Positions 55,478 through 63,284 of a stretch of 64,000 bases of DNA are shown here, one piece after another. This DNA comes from JANPBY01 sp963805505 (GTDB lineage Bacteria; Actinomycetota; Actinomycetes; DATJPE01). The stretch spans positions 124,001 to 188,000 of the forward strand of contig CAWDUP010000001.1 in the NCBI GenBank assembly GCA_963805505.1. Direction: 5' to 3'. Positions within the stretch are counted from its first letter, which is position 1. Each line of letters opens with the position of its first letter. Made by a program: the position numbers and the translations under genes. The notes below the pieces were generated by a model that had not been told where the DNA came from, searched no databases, and saw nothing but the letters and a program-made list of their open reading frames with translations.

Positions 55478-56272
55478 ATGACGACGACTGAGCTCAACGA
55501 GCACGTCCGCCTCGAGGTGGCCGACGGAGTGGGCACGATTCGCCTGGACCGGCCACCGATGAATGCAATCTCCGGTCTGGTCCAGGCAGGAATCCGAGAA
55601 GCGGCAGTCGAGGCCGGTCGCCAGCGGGACGTGCGAGCCGTCATCGTCTACGGCGGCCCGAAGGTGTTCGCTGCCGGAGCCGACGTGAAGGAGATGGTCG
55701 GCTGGGACTATCAAGACGCCGCGGACCGCACAGCAGACCTCCAGGCAGCGTTCACCGCAGTTGCCGACATCCCCAAGCCGACGATCGCCGCAGTCACTGG
55801 CTACGCGCTCGGCGGTGGTTGCGAACTCGCGTTGTGCTGTGACCTGCGCATCGCTGGTGACAACGCCAAGCTGGGTCAGCCCGAGATCCTGCTGGGCATC
55901 ATTCCCGGCGCCGGAGGAACCCAGCGACTGCCGCGGTTGATCGGGCCGTCGCGCGCCAAGGACCTGATCTTCAGCGGGCGTTTCGTGTCGGCATCCGAAG
56001 CGCTGTCGATCGGTCTCGTCGACCGCGTGGTTGCCCCGGACGACGTCTATTCGCAGGCGCTGGAGCTGGCTCAGACCTTCGCCGGGGGTCCGCCGTACGC
56101 CCTGCGTGCGGCCAAGCAGGCCATCGACGCCGGGCTCGAAACCGATCTCGACACCGGGCTTGAGGTTGAGCGGCTGCAGTTCACCGGCCTGTTCGCCACC
56201 GAGGATCGTGCCGTCGGGATGAGCTCGTTCATCGAGCACGGTCCCGGCAAGGCGAAGTTCGTCGGGCGCTGA
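55478..56272 (+). CDS. Enoyl-CoA hydratase (crotonase family)
   Basis: Hydrates 2-enoyl-CoA to 3-hydroxyacyl-CoA. The 264 aa carry the oxyanion motif KVFAAGADVKEM and GYALGGGCELALCCDLRI, and both catalytic Glu (in GGGCELAL and QPEILLGIIPGAGGTQRL). The C-terminal SSFIEHGPGKAKFVGR is standard. In this window it could supply the crotonyl-CoA step between hydroxybutyryl-CoA dehydrogenase and ccr, though it lies 28 kb from ccr and may serve beta-oxidation. Divergent from glgX with 58 bp between starts. Confidence 0.9.
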   Translation: MTTTELNEHVRLEVADGVGTIRLDRPPMNAISGLVQAGIREAAVEAGRQRDVRAVIVYGGPKVFAAGADVKEMVGWDYQDAADRTADLQAAFTAVADIPKPTIAAVTGYALGGGCELALCCDLRIAGDNAKLGQPEILLGIIPGAGGTQRLPRLIGPSRAKDLIFSGRFVSASEALSIGLVDRVVAPDDVYSQALELAQTFAGGPPYALRAAKQAIDAGLETDLDTGLEVERLQFTGLFATEDRAVGMSSFIEHGPGKAKFVGR

Positions 56273-56307
56273 GCTCGTCCGGCACTGAGTGTGTGAGGGA
56301 CTGACCC

Positions 56308-57267
56308 ATGAGCACGACGCCCGAGATGGTTCGCGCCGCTTACGACGACCCGAAGCTCGCCAACGTGCTCTATCACGACTGGGAGGCGACGACCTACGAC
56401 GAGAAATGGTCGATCTCCTTCGACGAGCGATGCATCGACTACGCCCGCGACCGATTCCTGCACGTCGCGGGGGCCGACGGATGGCCGTACGGCTCGGCTC
56501 TCGAGGTCGGGTGCGGCACCGGGTTCTTCTTGCTGAACCTCAAGCAGGCGGGTGTTCTCGAACAGGGTCACGTCACGGACATCAGCTCGGGCATGGTCGA
56601 AGCTGCCCAACGCAACGCCTCAGCACTCGGCTTCCGCGTCGAAGGGCGCGTGGCGGATGCCGAGCGACTTCCCTATCCCGACCAGACCTTCGACCTCGTC
56701 GTGGGACATGCGGTGCTGCATCACATCCCGGATGTGGAGGCTGCCCTGCGGGAGGTGCTGCGGGTGCTCAAACCCGGCGGCCGTTTCGTGTTCGCCGGAG
56801 AGCCGACCCGCAAGGGTGACATCGTCGCGCGCAGGTTGTCGCAGGCGACCTGGTGGGCGGCCACCCGGGCGTTGCGCCACGGTCGGCTGAAGGAGAAGTA
56901 CGGCCGACCGGCAGCTGAGCTCCACGAGTCGTCGGCCGCGGCAGCCCTGGAGGCTGTCGTGGACCTGCACACGTTCGACCCCGATGCCTTGGCGCGGACG
57001 TGTTTGCGGGCCGGCGGGGTGGACGTCTCGACGGTGACCGAGGAGCTGACTGCATCGTGGTTCGGCTGGCCGGTTCGCACGCTGGAGGCGGCCGTGCGGC
57101 CAGGCTCGTTGGGTTGGAATTGGGCGATGTTCGCCTACCGGGGCTGGCTCGGTTTGTCTGCTCTCGACGAGCGCGTCCTGAGCAGGGTGATCCCGGCTGA
57201 GTTCTTCTACAACGTGAGCGTGACCGGTACGAAACCCGAAGCCGTGGGTTCCGCACCTCAGGGGTAG
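56308..57267 (+). CDS. Class I SAM-dependent methyltransferase
   Basis: A 319-aa methyltransferase with motif I LEVGCGTGFFLLNLKQAG (near residue 67), the acidic residue after the second strand (HVTDISSGMVEAA) and post-motif VVGHAVLHHIPDVEAALRE. The C-terminal 120 residues, rich in Trp and basic residues, are an extension beyond the core fold and may bind the substrate. GAGGGAC lies upstream of the ATG. It precedes an acyltransferase gene, so a lipid or glycoside substrate is possible, but nothing proves it. Confidence 0.8.
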   Translation: MSTTPEMVRAAYDDPKLANVLYHDWEATTYDEKWSISFDERCIDYARDRFLHVAGADGWPYGSALEVGCGTGFFLLNLKQAGVLEQGHVTDISSGMVEAAQRNASALGFRVEGRVADAERLPYPDQTFDLVVGHAVLHHIPDVEAALREVLRVLKPGGRFVFAGEPTRKGDIVARRLSQATWWAATRALRHGRLKEKYGRPAAELHESSAAAALEAVVDLHTFDPDALARTCLRAGGVDVSTVTEELTASWFGWPVRTLEAAVRPGSLGWNWAMFAYRGWLGLSALDERVLSRVIPAEFFYNVSVTGTKPEAVGSAPQG

Positions 57268-57270
57268 CGT
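57265..57270 (+). promoter_or_regulatory. Predicted -10 box of the acyltransferase gene (leaderless)
   Basis: Reads TAGCGT, 7 nt before the GTG start; its TAG is also the stop codon of the preceding methyltransferase gene. Confidence 0.45.
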
Positions 57271-57277
57271 CCGCACG

Positions 57278-58012
57278 GTGATTCGTCGCCTTCGTCGCCT
57301 GCCAGCCAGGGACCCGAGGCAGGCACGTTGTTTCACCTGGGCCAGCCTGCGGTGGGTCATCCGGCACCGGGCGTGGTCGTGGTTCTACCTTGTCCGCTAT
57401 TGGCGCTTTGCTTGGCTGCGCCTCAGGCACCCGCATGTGGTCACCGAGGGTTTTGTGTTTCTCGGTCGCCGGGTTGAGCTGTACGCCCGGCCGGGGATGG
57501 GGCGGCTGATCCTCGGCCGCTGGGTCCACCTGGGTGATGAGAACCGCTTGCGCGCCCACGAGGGTTCGCTGCGGGTCGGGGACAAGGTGGTGCTGGGGCG
57601 GGACAACACCGTGAACTGTTATCTCGACATCGAGATCGGCGATTCGACGATCGTCTCCGACTGGGTGTACATCTGCGACTTCGACCACGTCTTCGAGGAT
57701 GTGACGCTGCCGATCAAGGACCAGGGGATCGTCAAGTCGCCGGTGCGGATCGGTTCCGATTGCTGGATCGGGACCAAGGCCAGCGTGCTGCGGGGCTCCC
57801 TCGTTGGCGAGGGTTGTGTGCTGGCCGCGCACACCGTGGTGCGAGGCGAGGTGGCGCCATACTCGGTGGTCGGCGGGGTGCCGGGCCGGGTGCTGAAGGA
57901 CCGCCGAGCCGTCTACGAGGCGAACCGCGCCAAACGGGAGGCGCTGGCGGACATCGCCGCAAAGACCGCTCGAGCCGCCTCGACCGCCGTTGGTCCGGCC
58001 GCACCCCCTTAA
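57278..58012 (+). CDS. Left-handed beta-helix (hexapeptide) acyltransferase
   Basis: A 244-aa O-acetyl or acyltransferase. After a basic, aromatic N-terminal part the sequence has hexapeptide repeats (LILGRWVHLGDENRLRAHEG, LRVGDKVVLGRD, IEIGDSTIVSDWVYI, VRIGSDCWIGTKASVLRG), a His in CDFDHVFED that may be catalytic, and the family ending YSVVGGVPGRVLKDRR. A 35-residue Ala-rich tail follows. Proteins of this type modify sugars, antibiotics or lipids; the acceptor is not identifiable. GTG start. Confidence 0.83.
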   Translation: MIRRLRRLPARDPRQARCFTWASLRWVIRHRAWSWFYLVRYWRFAWLRLRHPHVVTEGFVFLGRRVELYARPGMGRLILGRWVHLGDENRLRAHEGSLRVGDKVVLGRDNTVNCYLDIEIGDSTIVSDWVYICDFDHVFEDVTLPIKDQGIVKSPVRIGSDCWIGTKASVLRGSLVGEGCVLAAHTVVRGEVAPYSVVGGVPGRVLKDRRAVYEANRAKREALADIAAKTARAASTAVGPAAPP

Positions 58013-58015
58013 GGT
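58010..58015 (+). promoter_or_regulatory. Predicted -10 box of the racemase gene (leaderless)
   Basis: Reads TAAGGT, 7 nt before the ATG; its TAA is also the stop codon of the acyltransferase gene. Confidence 0.45.
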
Positions 58016-58022
58016 GTCGTCG

Positions 58023-58724
58023 ATGCGGACCATCGGACTCGTGGGTGGGCTCTCTTGGGAGTCGACCGCGGTCTACTACCGACTGCTCAATGAGCGGGTC
58101 CGCGACGGTTCCGAGGTCCCGTTCCGGCAGCCTGTCCTCCTCGTGCACTCCCTCGATTTCGCCGAGATCGTCTCGATGCAGCAGTCGGGTCACTGGGAGG
58201 CGGCGGGGGAGGCGATGGCCGAAGCGGCGCTGGCACTTGTCAGGGGAGGTGCCGAGGTCATCGGCATCTGTGCCAACACGATGCACCTCGTCGCGGGCGC
58301 CGTCGAGCAGGTGCTGCCATCGGGGACCGAGCTGGTGAGCGTGATCGATGCAACCGCGGAGGCGTTTCGATCGGCCGACCTGCCGAGCGTGGGCCTGCTC
58401 GGTACGGCGTACACGATGGAACTGCCCTTCTATGCGGACGGGCTTCGGGCTCGCGGTCTCGAGGTGCGGACCCCGACCAAACCCGACCGCGCGGAGGCGC
58501 ATCGGATCGTCTATTCCGAGCTCGTGCGAGGGGTGGTGAGTCAGGAGTCCCGTCGCTGGTATGCCGATCTGGTTGGTCGGATGTCGGCTGGGGGAGCGGC
58601 CGGTATGGCGCTCGCCTGCACCGAGCTCGGGATGCTGCGTCTGGATGAACTGACCGACATACCGCTGATCGACACCACCTCGGTGCATGTCGAGGCGCTT
58701 CTGCGGGCCGCCTCGGTCGGCTGA
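58023..58724 (+). CDS. Aspartate/glutamate racemase family protein
   Basis: Cofactor-independent amino acid racemase of 233 aa with the two-Cys mechanism: Cys83 in GICANTMH and Cys199 in ALACTELGML. The opening RTIGLVGGLSWESTAVYYRLLNE matches the YgeA/aspartate racemase branch rather than MurI, so a broad-specificity aspartate or other amino acid racemase is likely. ATG with a TAAGGT box 7 nt upstream and no ribosome site. It follows the acyltransferase gene by 10 nt; no functional link is obvious. Confidence 0.87.
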   Translation: MRTIGLVGGLSWESTAVYYRLLNERVRDGSEVPFRQPVLLVHSLDFAEIVSMQQSGHWEAAGEAMAEAALALVRGGAEVIGICANTMHLVAGAVEQVLPSGTELVSVIDATAEAFRSADLPSVGLLGTAYTMELPFYADGLRARGLEVRTPTKPDRAEAHRIVYSELVRGVVSQESRRWYADLVGRMSAGGAAGMALACTELGMLRLDELTDIPLIDTTSVHVEALLRAASVG

Positions 58725-58787
58725 ATGGGACCCACCGGACAGGTATCAGTCTGGTTTCGACTGTGTCGTTCGGCGTCGTCGGTCCCC

Positions 58788-58793
58788 TAGGGT
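58788..58793 (+). promoter_or_regulatory. Predicted -10 box of the hemerythrin-like gene (leaderless)
   Basis: Reads TAGGGT, 6 nt before the ATG. No Shine-Dalgarno sequence is visible. Confidence 0.5.
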
Positions 58794-58799
58794 CCGCGC

Positions 58800-59432
58800 A
58801 TGACCCAGATGAGCATGAACAAGGCGATTCACGGGGCAATCCGTCGCGACATCGATCGATTCATCGACGCTTTGCGTGAGTTCACTCCTGGCAACACGGC
58901 GCGCGTGCAGCAGCTCAACCTGGCCTGGTTGAACTTTGATCGACAGCTCACCGATCACCACGAAGGTGAGGAACGCATCGCCTTTCCAGCCCTGAAGGCG
59001 ATCGGCGCGAGCTCGGAGTTGTTGGCAGAGCTGGACTCCGAGCACGCAGCCATGGCGGAGGCGCTGGACGAGGTGCGGGAGTCCATGTGGGCGTTCGTTC
59101 GGACGGCCTCCGGCGACGACGCGGCCTCGGTTCGGGTGGCGTTCGAGGCGCTCAAGGCGGCAACGGTCAGCCATCTCGACCACGAGGAGGCCGAGACCGA
59201 AGAGCTGCTGCACTCCCACGCCGACGATCCGGCGATCAAGGCCATGGGCCGGGCCTTCGGGAAGGTCAGCCCCGCCAAAGGTGGGCAGTTCTTCGCCTGG
59301 GTGCTGGACGGAGCCTCAGCCGATGAAGAGCGAACGGTCCGCGCGGAGGTCCCCGGCCCAGTGTTGACCATCATCGGCGGAGTCTTCGGGCGCAACTACC
59401 GCAAGACCGTCGCGCCTACCTGGCGCGGCTAA
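58800..59432 (+). CDS. Hemerythrin-like HHE domain protein
   Basis: A 210-aa protein with an N-terminal four-helix HHE domain. Candidate di-iron ligands are His11 (KAIHGAIRRD), the HHEGEE cluster in LTDHHEGEERIAFPAL, LDSEHAAMAEAL, and HLDHEEAETEELL. Members bind O2, NO or iron; actinobacterial versions are often linked to oxidative or nitrosative stress. The C-terminal 50 residues (GKVSPAKGGQFFAWVLDG) are outside the domain. It converges on the GT4 gene with a 4-nt overlap. Role unproven. Confidence 0.85.
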   Translation: MTQMSMNKAIHGAIRRDIDRFIDALREFTPGNTARVQQLNLAWLNFDRQLTDHHEGEERIAFPALKAIGASSELLAELDSEHAAMAEALDEVRESMWAFVRTASGDDAASVRVAFEALKAATVSHLDHEEAETEELLHSHADDPAIKAMGRAFGKVSPAKGGQFFAWVLDGASADEERTVRAEVPGPVLTIIGGVFGRNYRKTVAPTWRG

Positions 59433-60721
59433 GCCTTGGTCAGCAGGTTGCCGTCGCCGACGACCAGGCGCAGGGCAGCCGCCGGCACCACGGAAGACTC
59501 GGCTCGCGTCGCCCCTGAAGCTGACAGGGTGGCCTGCAGCACCTGCTCCTCTCGGAGGGCGCGCTGATAGACGTCGACCGTTCGCGCGGCCACTCCCTGC
59601 CAGGTGTACTCCCGTGCGAGCACCGCCCGGGCGTCTCGCGCGACACGCCGCGCGAGCAGGTCGTCGCTCAGCAGCGCGGTCACCGAGTCGGCCAGGCCCG
59701 CATGGTCTCCCGGCGTGAACCGGAGCCCGGTGATGCCGTGCTCAACGAACTCACGCAAGCCCCCGGTGTCGCCGACGACGATCGGCGTCCCCGATGCTGC
59801 AGCTTCCAGAGCGACCAGTCCGAACGGTTCATAGATCGAGGGGACGACGGCCACGTCGGCAGCCGCGGCGAGAGCCGCCAGCTCGTCCGGTGGGATCCAG
59901 CCCAAGAAGCTGACCGCCCTGCCGAGCCGCAGGCGCTTGGCGTGGGCACGTAGCTCTGCGGCCTGCGAACCCTGGCCCGCGACGACCAGGCGCAGGCCAG
60001 GATGACGGCGCCGCAGCCTGGGAAGCGCATCGAGCAGGGTATGGCAGCCCTTCTCCCACTCGAGGCGGCCGGTGAACACGAGCATCGGGCCATCGGCGCC
60101 GTACGTGGTCCGCGTCCGTGCCACCGCCTCGGTCGGCACATCCCAGCGCGTCAGGTCTATCCCGTTCGGGATGACGTCTACCGAGTCCGGGGGAAGGTCG
60201 AACAGACGCGTCACCTCCCAACGCATGTGCGAGGAACACGTGATGACGCGGCGCGCCTCGAACGTCAGCCACCATTCGACGGTGTGGATCGCCTTGTTGA
60301 GCGGAGCGGGCAACCACCCTTGGTGCCGGCCGGCCTCGGTGGCATGGATCGTCGCGACCAGCGGTACGTCGTAGGCCTCCTTGATCGCCGTCGCCGTGTG
60401 CGCGACGAGCCAGTCGTGGCCGTGCACGACCTCGGGCCGAAGGCTTTGCGCGACCCTTAGAGCAGCGCGCGTCAGGGCATGTTCGAACCCCATCACCCAT
60501 GCGAGGAGATCGCTCATCGGCAGCGCCGGTGGGTCGGGGACAACTCGGACGACGCGCACGCCGTCGACGATGGAGTCGGCCGGGGCACCGTCGGTCGCCT
60601 GGGTCACGACGACGACCTCGTGGCCCGCGGCAGCCTGCGCTCCGGCGAGGGCGTGCACGTGGCGGCCGAGCCCGCCGTAGACGAGCGGGGGGTACTCCCA
60701 CGACAAGATGAGGATGCGCAT
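59429..60721 (-). CDS. GT4 glycosyltransferase (Rv3032-like alpha-1,4-glucosyltransferase)
   Basis: A 430-aa retaining glycosyltransferase. It opens MRILILSWEYPPLVYGGLGRH with the Gly-rich donor-site loop, and contains VVHGHDWLVAHTA, TIHATEAGRHQGW, FTGRLEWEKG and the EX7E motif EPFGLVALEA. It closely resembles mycobacterial Rv3032, which elongates the glucan of methylglucose lipopolysaccharide. The neighbouring GH57 and methyltransferase genes match Rv3031 and Rv3030. ATG with TACGCT 8 nt upstream. An alternative is a glycogen synthase GlgM-like role. Confidence 0.88.
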   Translation of the reverse strand: MRILILSWEYPPLVYGGLGRHVHALAGAQAAAGHEVVVVTQATDGAPADSIVDGVRVVRVVPDPPALPMSDLLAWVMGFEHALTRAALRVAQSLRPEVVHGHDWLVAHTATAIKEAYDVPLVATIHATEAGRHQGWLPAPLNKAIHTVEWWLTFEARRVITCSSHMRWEVTRLFDLPPDSVDVIPNGIDLTRWDVPTEAVARTRTTYGADGPMLVFTGRLEWEKGCHTLLDALPRLRRRHPGLRLVVAGQGSQAAELRAHAKRLRLGRAVSFLGWIPPDELAALAAAADVAVVPSIYEPFGLVALEAAASGTPIVVGDTGGLREFVEHGITGLRFTPGDHAGLADSVTALLSDDLLARRVARDARAVLAREYTWQGVAARTVDVYQRALREEQVLQATLSASGATRAESSVVPAAALRLVVGDGNLLTKA

Positions 60722-60729
60722 CGGTCGGC

Positions 60730-60735
60730 AGCGTA
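60730..60735 (-). promoter_or_regulatory. Predicted -10 box of the GT4 gene (leaderless)
   Basis: Reads TACGCT on the minus strand, 8 nt before the ATG. It may supplement transcription coming from the upstream GH57 gene. Confidence 0.4.
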
Positions 60736-60773
60736 CGTCAGGCTCGCGGGTCGAAGGTGAGAGCGGACCGGGG

Positions 60774-62294
60774 TCAGAGCAGCCGGGCATCCAAGTCCGC
60801 GAACGGACCGTCGACGGCACGCAGCTCGCGGGCAACCTCCGAGGCGATGCTCGGCCGTTTCTCGATGGCCGCTGCGAGACGCTCGAAGGCAGCCGTATGA
60901 CCGGCGGCCCGCGATCGGGCGTACTCCGCGGCACTGTTGTGGCTGACCATGAAGGCCCAGTCGCTGGACAAGGCCAGGAGCGCCTCACGAGCCAGCTGAT
61001 CGAGATCGGAGCGTCGTGCCGAGACCACCGTGTCGTCCAGGAACTGCCCCTCGACCACCTTCACCAGTCGCGCCTGCGTGGCCGCATTGTGCTGCTTGAG
61101 CTCGCTCACCGCCTCGCCGTCCCAGATCCGCCAATCCTTCCCGGATCCCCAGGAACCACGGTTGGGTTCTGCATGACCGACGACATGACCGGAACGAATG
61201 GCACCGTCGAGAGTCGTGACCTGGACCCCTGCCTCGGGGAGGGTGCGCAGCACACCCTCGAGGAAGGCCGGGCCTTCGTGCCACCAGTGCCCGAAGAGTT
61301 CTGTGTCATACCCGACGACGACCAAGCCTGGTCGCCCATCGCGAGTGGCTTGGATGTCTGAGAGTCTTTGCCGCACCGTAGAGACGAAGTCCTCGACGTC
61401 GTTGGCCACCGCCAGCGAGGCTCGGTCCGGGTCGTAGGGGGCTTTGTCCTCGGGTCGGGTGCGGGCCGAGGTCACGCGGGAACGCCGGATCCCGGAGTCG
61501 TGGTCGAAGGTGTGAAAGTCCCGGTACCAGGGGCCTCCGGGGTAGCCCCGGCGCGGCGACCAGACGCGGTACGTCACATCGAGGTCGCGCCCGAATGCGA
61601 CCACGTCGCTACCGCCCAACGTCCAGGCATCCGCGGTGGAGGCTTGCGCGCCAAGCAGGGTCGGGCCATCGAGCAGCACGTGTCCCACACCTTCGTCGGC
61701 CAGCAGGTCTTCCAACCCAGGTCGGTAGCCGCACTCGGGCAACCAGGCGCCGCGGAGCCGGCGGCCAAGTCGGCGCGTGGCGTCATCGCGGCCGGTGGCC
61801 AGCGCGAAGCGCGCGACGCGGTCGTCGAGCAGGGGAAGGAACGGGTGCGTCGCTGGTCCACCGAGAAGCTCTACAACCCCGGAGTCGACGAGCGGTCGCA
61901 GGAGCGCGGACGCCCCGCTGCGCCACCTCTGTTCGAACGTGGTGACCGCCAGGCTCGCGTCGACGTACTCCCTGCGCCCGGCGGCACCGGACTCGCCGGG
62001 AGCAGCGGCGAGCTCTTCGGCACGGGACTGCCAGAAGCCGAGCCAGGTATGAAATTCACGCAAGGCGTACGGATCGTCGAGCTGAGCGGCCAGAATCGGT
62101 GTGATGCCCATGGTGAGCACTTCCGTACGGCCTTCGGCCGCGAGTCGCTCGAGCAGGTCCAGCATCGGCAGGTAGGAACTGGCCCAAGCCTGGTGCAGCC
62201 ACTCCTCGCCGACCGGCCAGGCGCCATGGTGGAGCAGCCAGGGCAGGTGTGAGTGCAACACGACACAGCACGTGCCCACAGGCTCGCGGCTCAT
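60774..62294 (-). CDS. GH57 glycan branching enzyme (Rv3031-like)
   Basis: A 506-aa GH57 protein, likely an alpha-1,6 branching enzyme. It starts with the His motif VVLHSHLPWLLHHG, has the nucleophile Glu187 (GAWLPECGYRPGLED) and the acid/base Asp330 (VVGYDTELFGHWWHEG), and ends with WAFMVSHNSAAEYA. It closely resembles mycobacterial Rv3031. ATG 62292-62294 lies 2 nt after the methyltransferase stop codon, so the genes are coupled. This is a second branching enzyme in the window, unrelated in fold family to GlgB. Confidence 0.9.
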   Translation of the reverse strand: MSREPVGTCCVVLHSHLPWLLHHGAWPVGEEWLHQAWASSYLPMLDLLERLAAEGRTEVLTMGITPILAAQLDDPYALREFHTWLGFWQSRAEELAAAPGESGAAGRREYVDASLAVTTFEQRWRSGASALLRPLVDSGVVELLGGPATHPFLPLLDDRVARFALATGRDDATRRLGRRLRGAWLPECGYRPGLEDLLADEGVGHVLLDGPTLLGAQASTADAWTLGGSDVVAFGRDLDVTYRVWSPRRGYPGGPWYRDFHTFDHDSGIRRSRVTSARTRPEDKAPYDPDRASLAVANDVEDFVSTVRQRLSDIQATRDGRPGLVVVGYDTELFGHWWHEGPAFLEGVLRTLPEAGVQVTTLDGAIRSGHVVGHAEPNRGSWGSGKDWRIWDGEAVSELKQHNAATQARLVKVVEGQFLDDTVVSARRSDLDQLAREALLALSSDWAFMVSHNSAAEYARSRAAGHTAAFERLAAAIEKRPSIASEVARELRAVDGPFADLDARLL

Positions 62295-62296
62295 CG

Positions 62297-63058
62297 TCAC
62301 TTCCCGATCGCGGTGATGAGCAGATCGAGGGACGTATCCAGGTGTTCCTCGGAGCACTCGAAGTCGGCGGCACTGAGTGAAACCACGAAGTCGGCGACGT
62401 CCTCTGCCCAGCAGGAATGGGGCTGCCCGAGCTGCGCTTCGACCAGTGAACCGTGCTGGCTCTCCCAGCGCTGAATCCGCGGGCCGTGCCTCAAGCCCGT
62501 AACGGTGGCCACGACTGCTGCTTGGCCGACGACTGTCTCGAGCTCGTCTGCGTCGAACTCGCTGACATGAAAGGGGTTGCGCGGCTTCTCGCCTCGGCCC
62601 AGCCCAGGTGAGAAGGTCAACCGGTTTGGCGTCGAGATGGCCATCCACCCCCCGGTCCTGACGACGCGCGCGCATTCTGCGACGAAGCGCTGTCGCTCCC
62701 AGATGTGCTCGATTACCTGCATGCTCACCACGACGTCGAAGACATCGTCGGGAAAGGGGAGCGTCACGAGGTTTCCCTTGACTGGTCTGACCTTGGCGTA
62801 CGTCCGCCGCAGGCGCGTCAGAGTCGGCTCGTCGTAGTCGAGCCCGACGGTTCGACCGCCGGAGGCCCGAGCGAGGATGTCGCAGCCGTAGCCCTCCCCG
62901 CACCCGGCGTCGAGCACGCTTGCGACTCGAGACTGCGCAAGCATGGCCGCCACGTGGAGGTAGGCCGCTTCGTGCCTCCGGAACCAGTAGTTCTCGTGCC
63001 AGATGTGGGGGAGGGTTCTTTCACCTGTAAGCCGCTGGCCTTTGGAAACGTCGCTCAC
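62297..63058 (-). CDS. SAM-dependent methyltransferase (Rv3030-like)
   Basis: A class I methyltransferase of about 253 aa with motif I VLDAGCGEGYGCDILA, the acidic end of strand 2 in TVGLDYDEPT, and VVVSMQVIEHIWERQRFVAE. The N-terminal GERTLPHIWHENYWFRRHEAAY and the late FHVSEFDADEL are typical of the mycobacterial homologue that methylates methylglucose lipopolysaccharide. The start is uncertain: GTG 63058 is used here; GTG 63064 or an upstream start to 63121 is possible. First of three minus-strand genes with GH57 and GT4. Confidence 0.85.
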   Translation of the reverse strand: MSDVSKGQRLTGERTLPHIWHENYWFRRHEAAYLHVAAMLAQSRVASVLDAGCGEGYGCDILARASGGRTVGLDYDEPTLTRLRRTYAKVRPVKGNLVTLPFPDDVFDVVVSMQVIEHIWERQRFVAECARVVRTGGWMAISTPNRLTFSPGLGRGEKPRNPFHVSEFDADELETVVGQAAVVATVTGLRHGPRIQRWESQHGSLVEAQLGQPHSCWAEDVADFVVSLSAADFECSEEHLDTSLDLLITAIGK

Positions 63059-63176
63059 TGGCACGGGTCCGACCCGGTGTGGAGCCGGCCAGTTACGCGT
63101 TTCACACCCCCAGCCTCCCACTTCAGGTTCAAGAACGAGGTGCTCGGCGAGTCAGCCAGCCGGTGCCTGGAAGCAC

Positions 63177-63191
63177 CCCGGTTAAACCGGG
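63177..63191. promoter_or_regulatory. Perfect 15-nt palindrome between the methyltransferase and LamG genes
   Basis: CCCGGTT-A-AACCGGG is symmetric about 63184 and lies in a 226-bp divergent region, 13 nt upstream of a TTGCGC element. It is a candidate operator. No U-tract follows, so a terminator is less likely. Confidence 0.4.
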
Positions 63192-63203
63192 CCGTTTGGA
63201 GGG

Positions 63204-63231
63204 TTGCGCAAAATCGACGCGCGGCTACGGT
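63204..63231 (+). promoter_or_regulatory. Candidate promoter of the LamG-like gene
   Basis: TTGCGC (63204-63209) and TACGGT (63226-63231) are separated by 16 nt, about 53 nt before the ATG. Confidence 0.35.
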
Positions 63232-63269
63232 GGCGGACATCAGGCTCTGCCTCTGTCGCCGACCACCTA

Positions 63270-63281
63270 CCCCCCGGGGGG
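63270..63281 (+). other. C6G6 self-complementary run over the ribosome site of the LamG-like gene
   Basis: Six C followed directly by six G, ending 3 nt before the ATG at 63285. The G run is the only plausible ribosome site and could pair with the upstream C-rich leader, reducing translation. No role is proven. Confidence 0.35.
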
Positions 63282-63284
63282 ATC

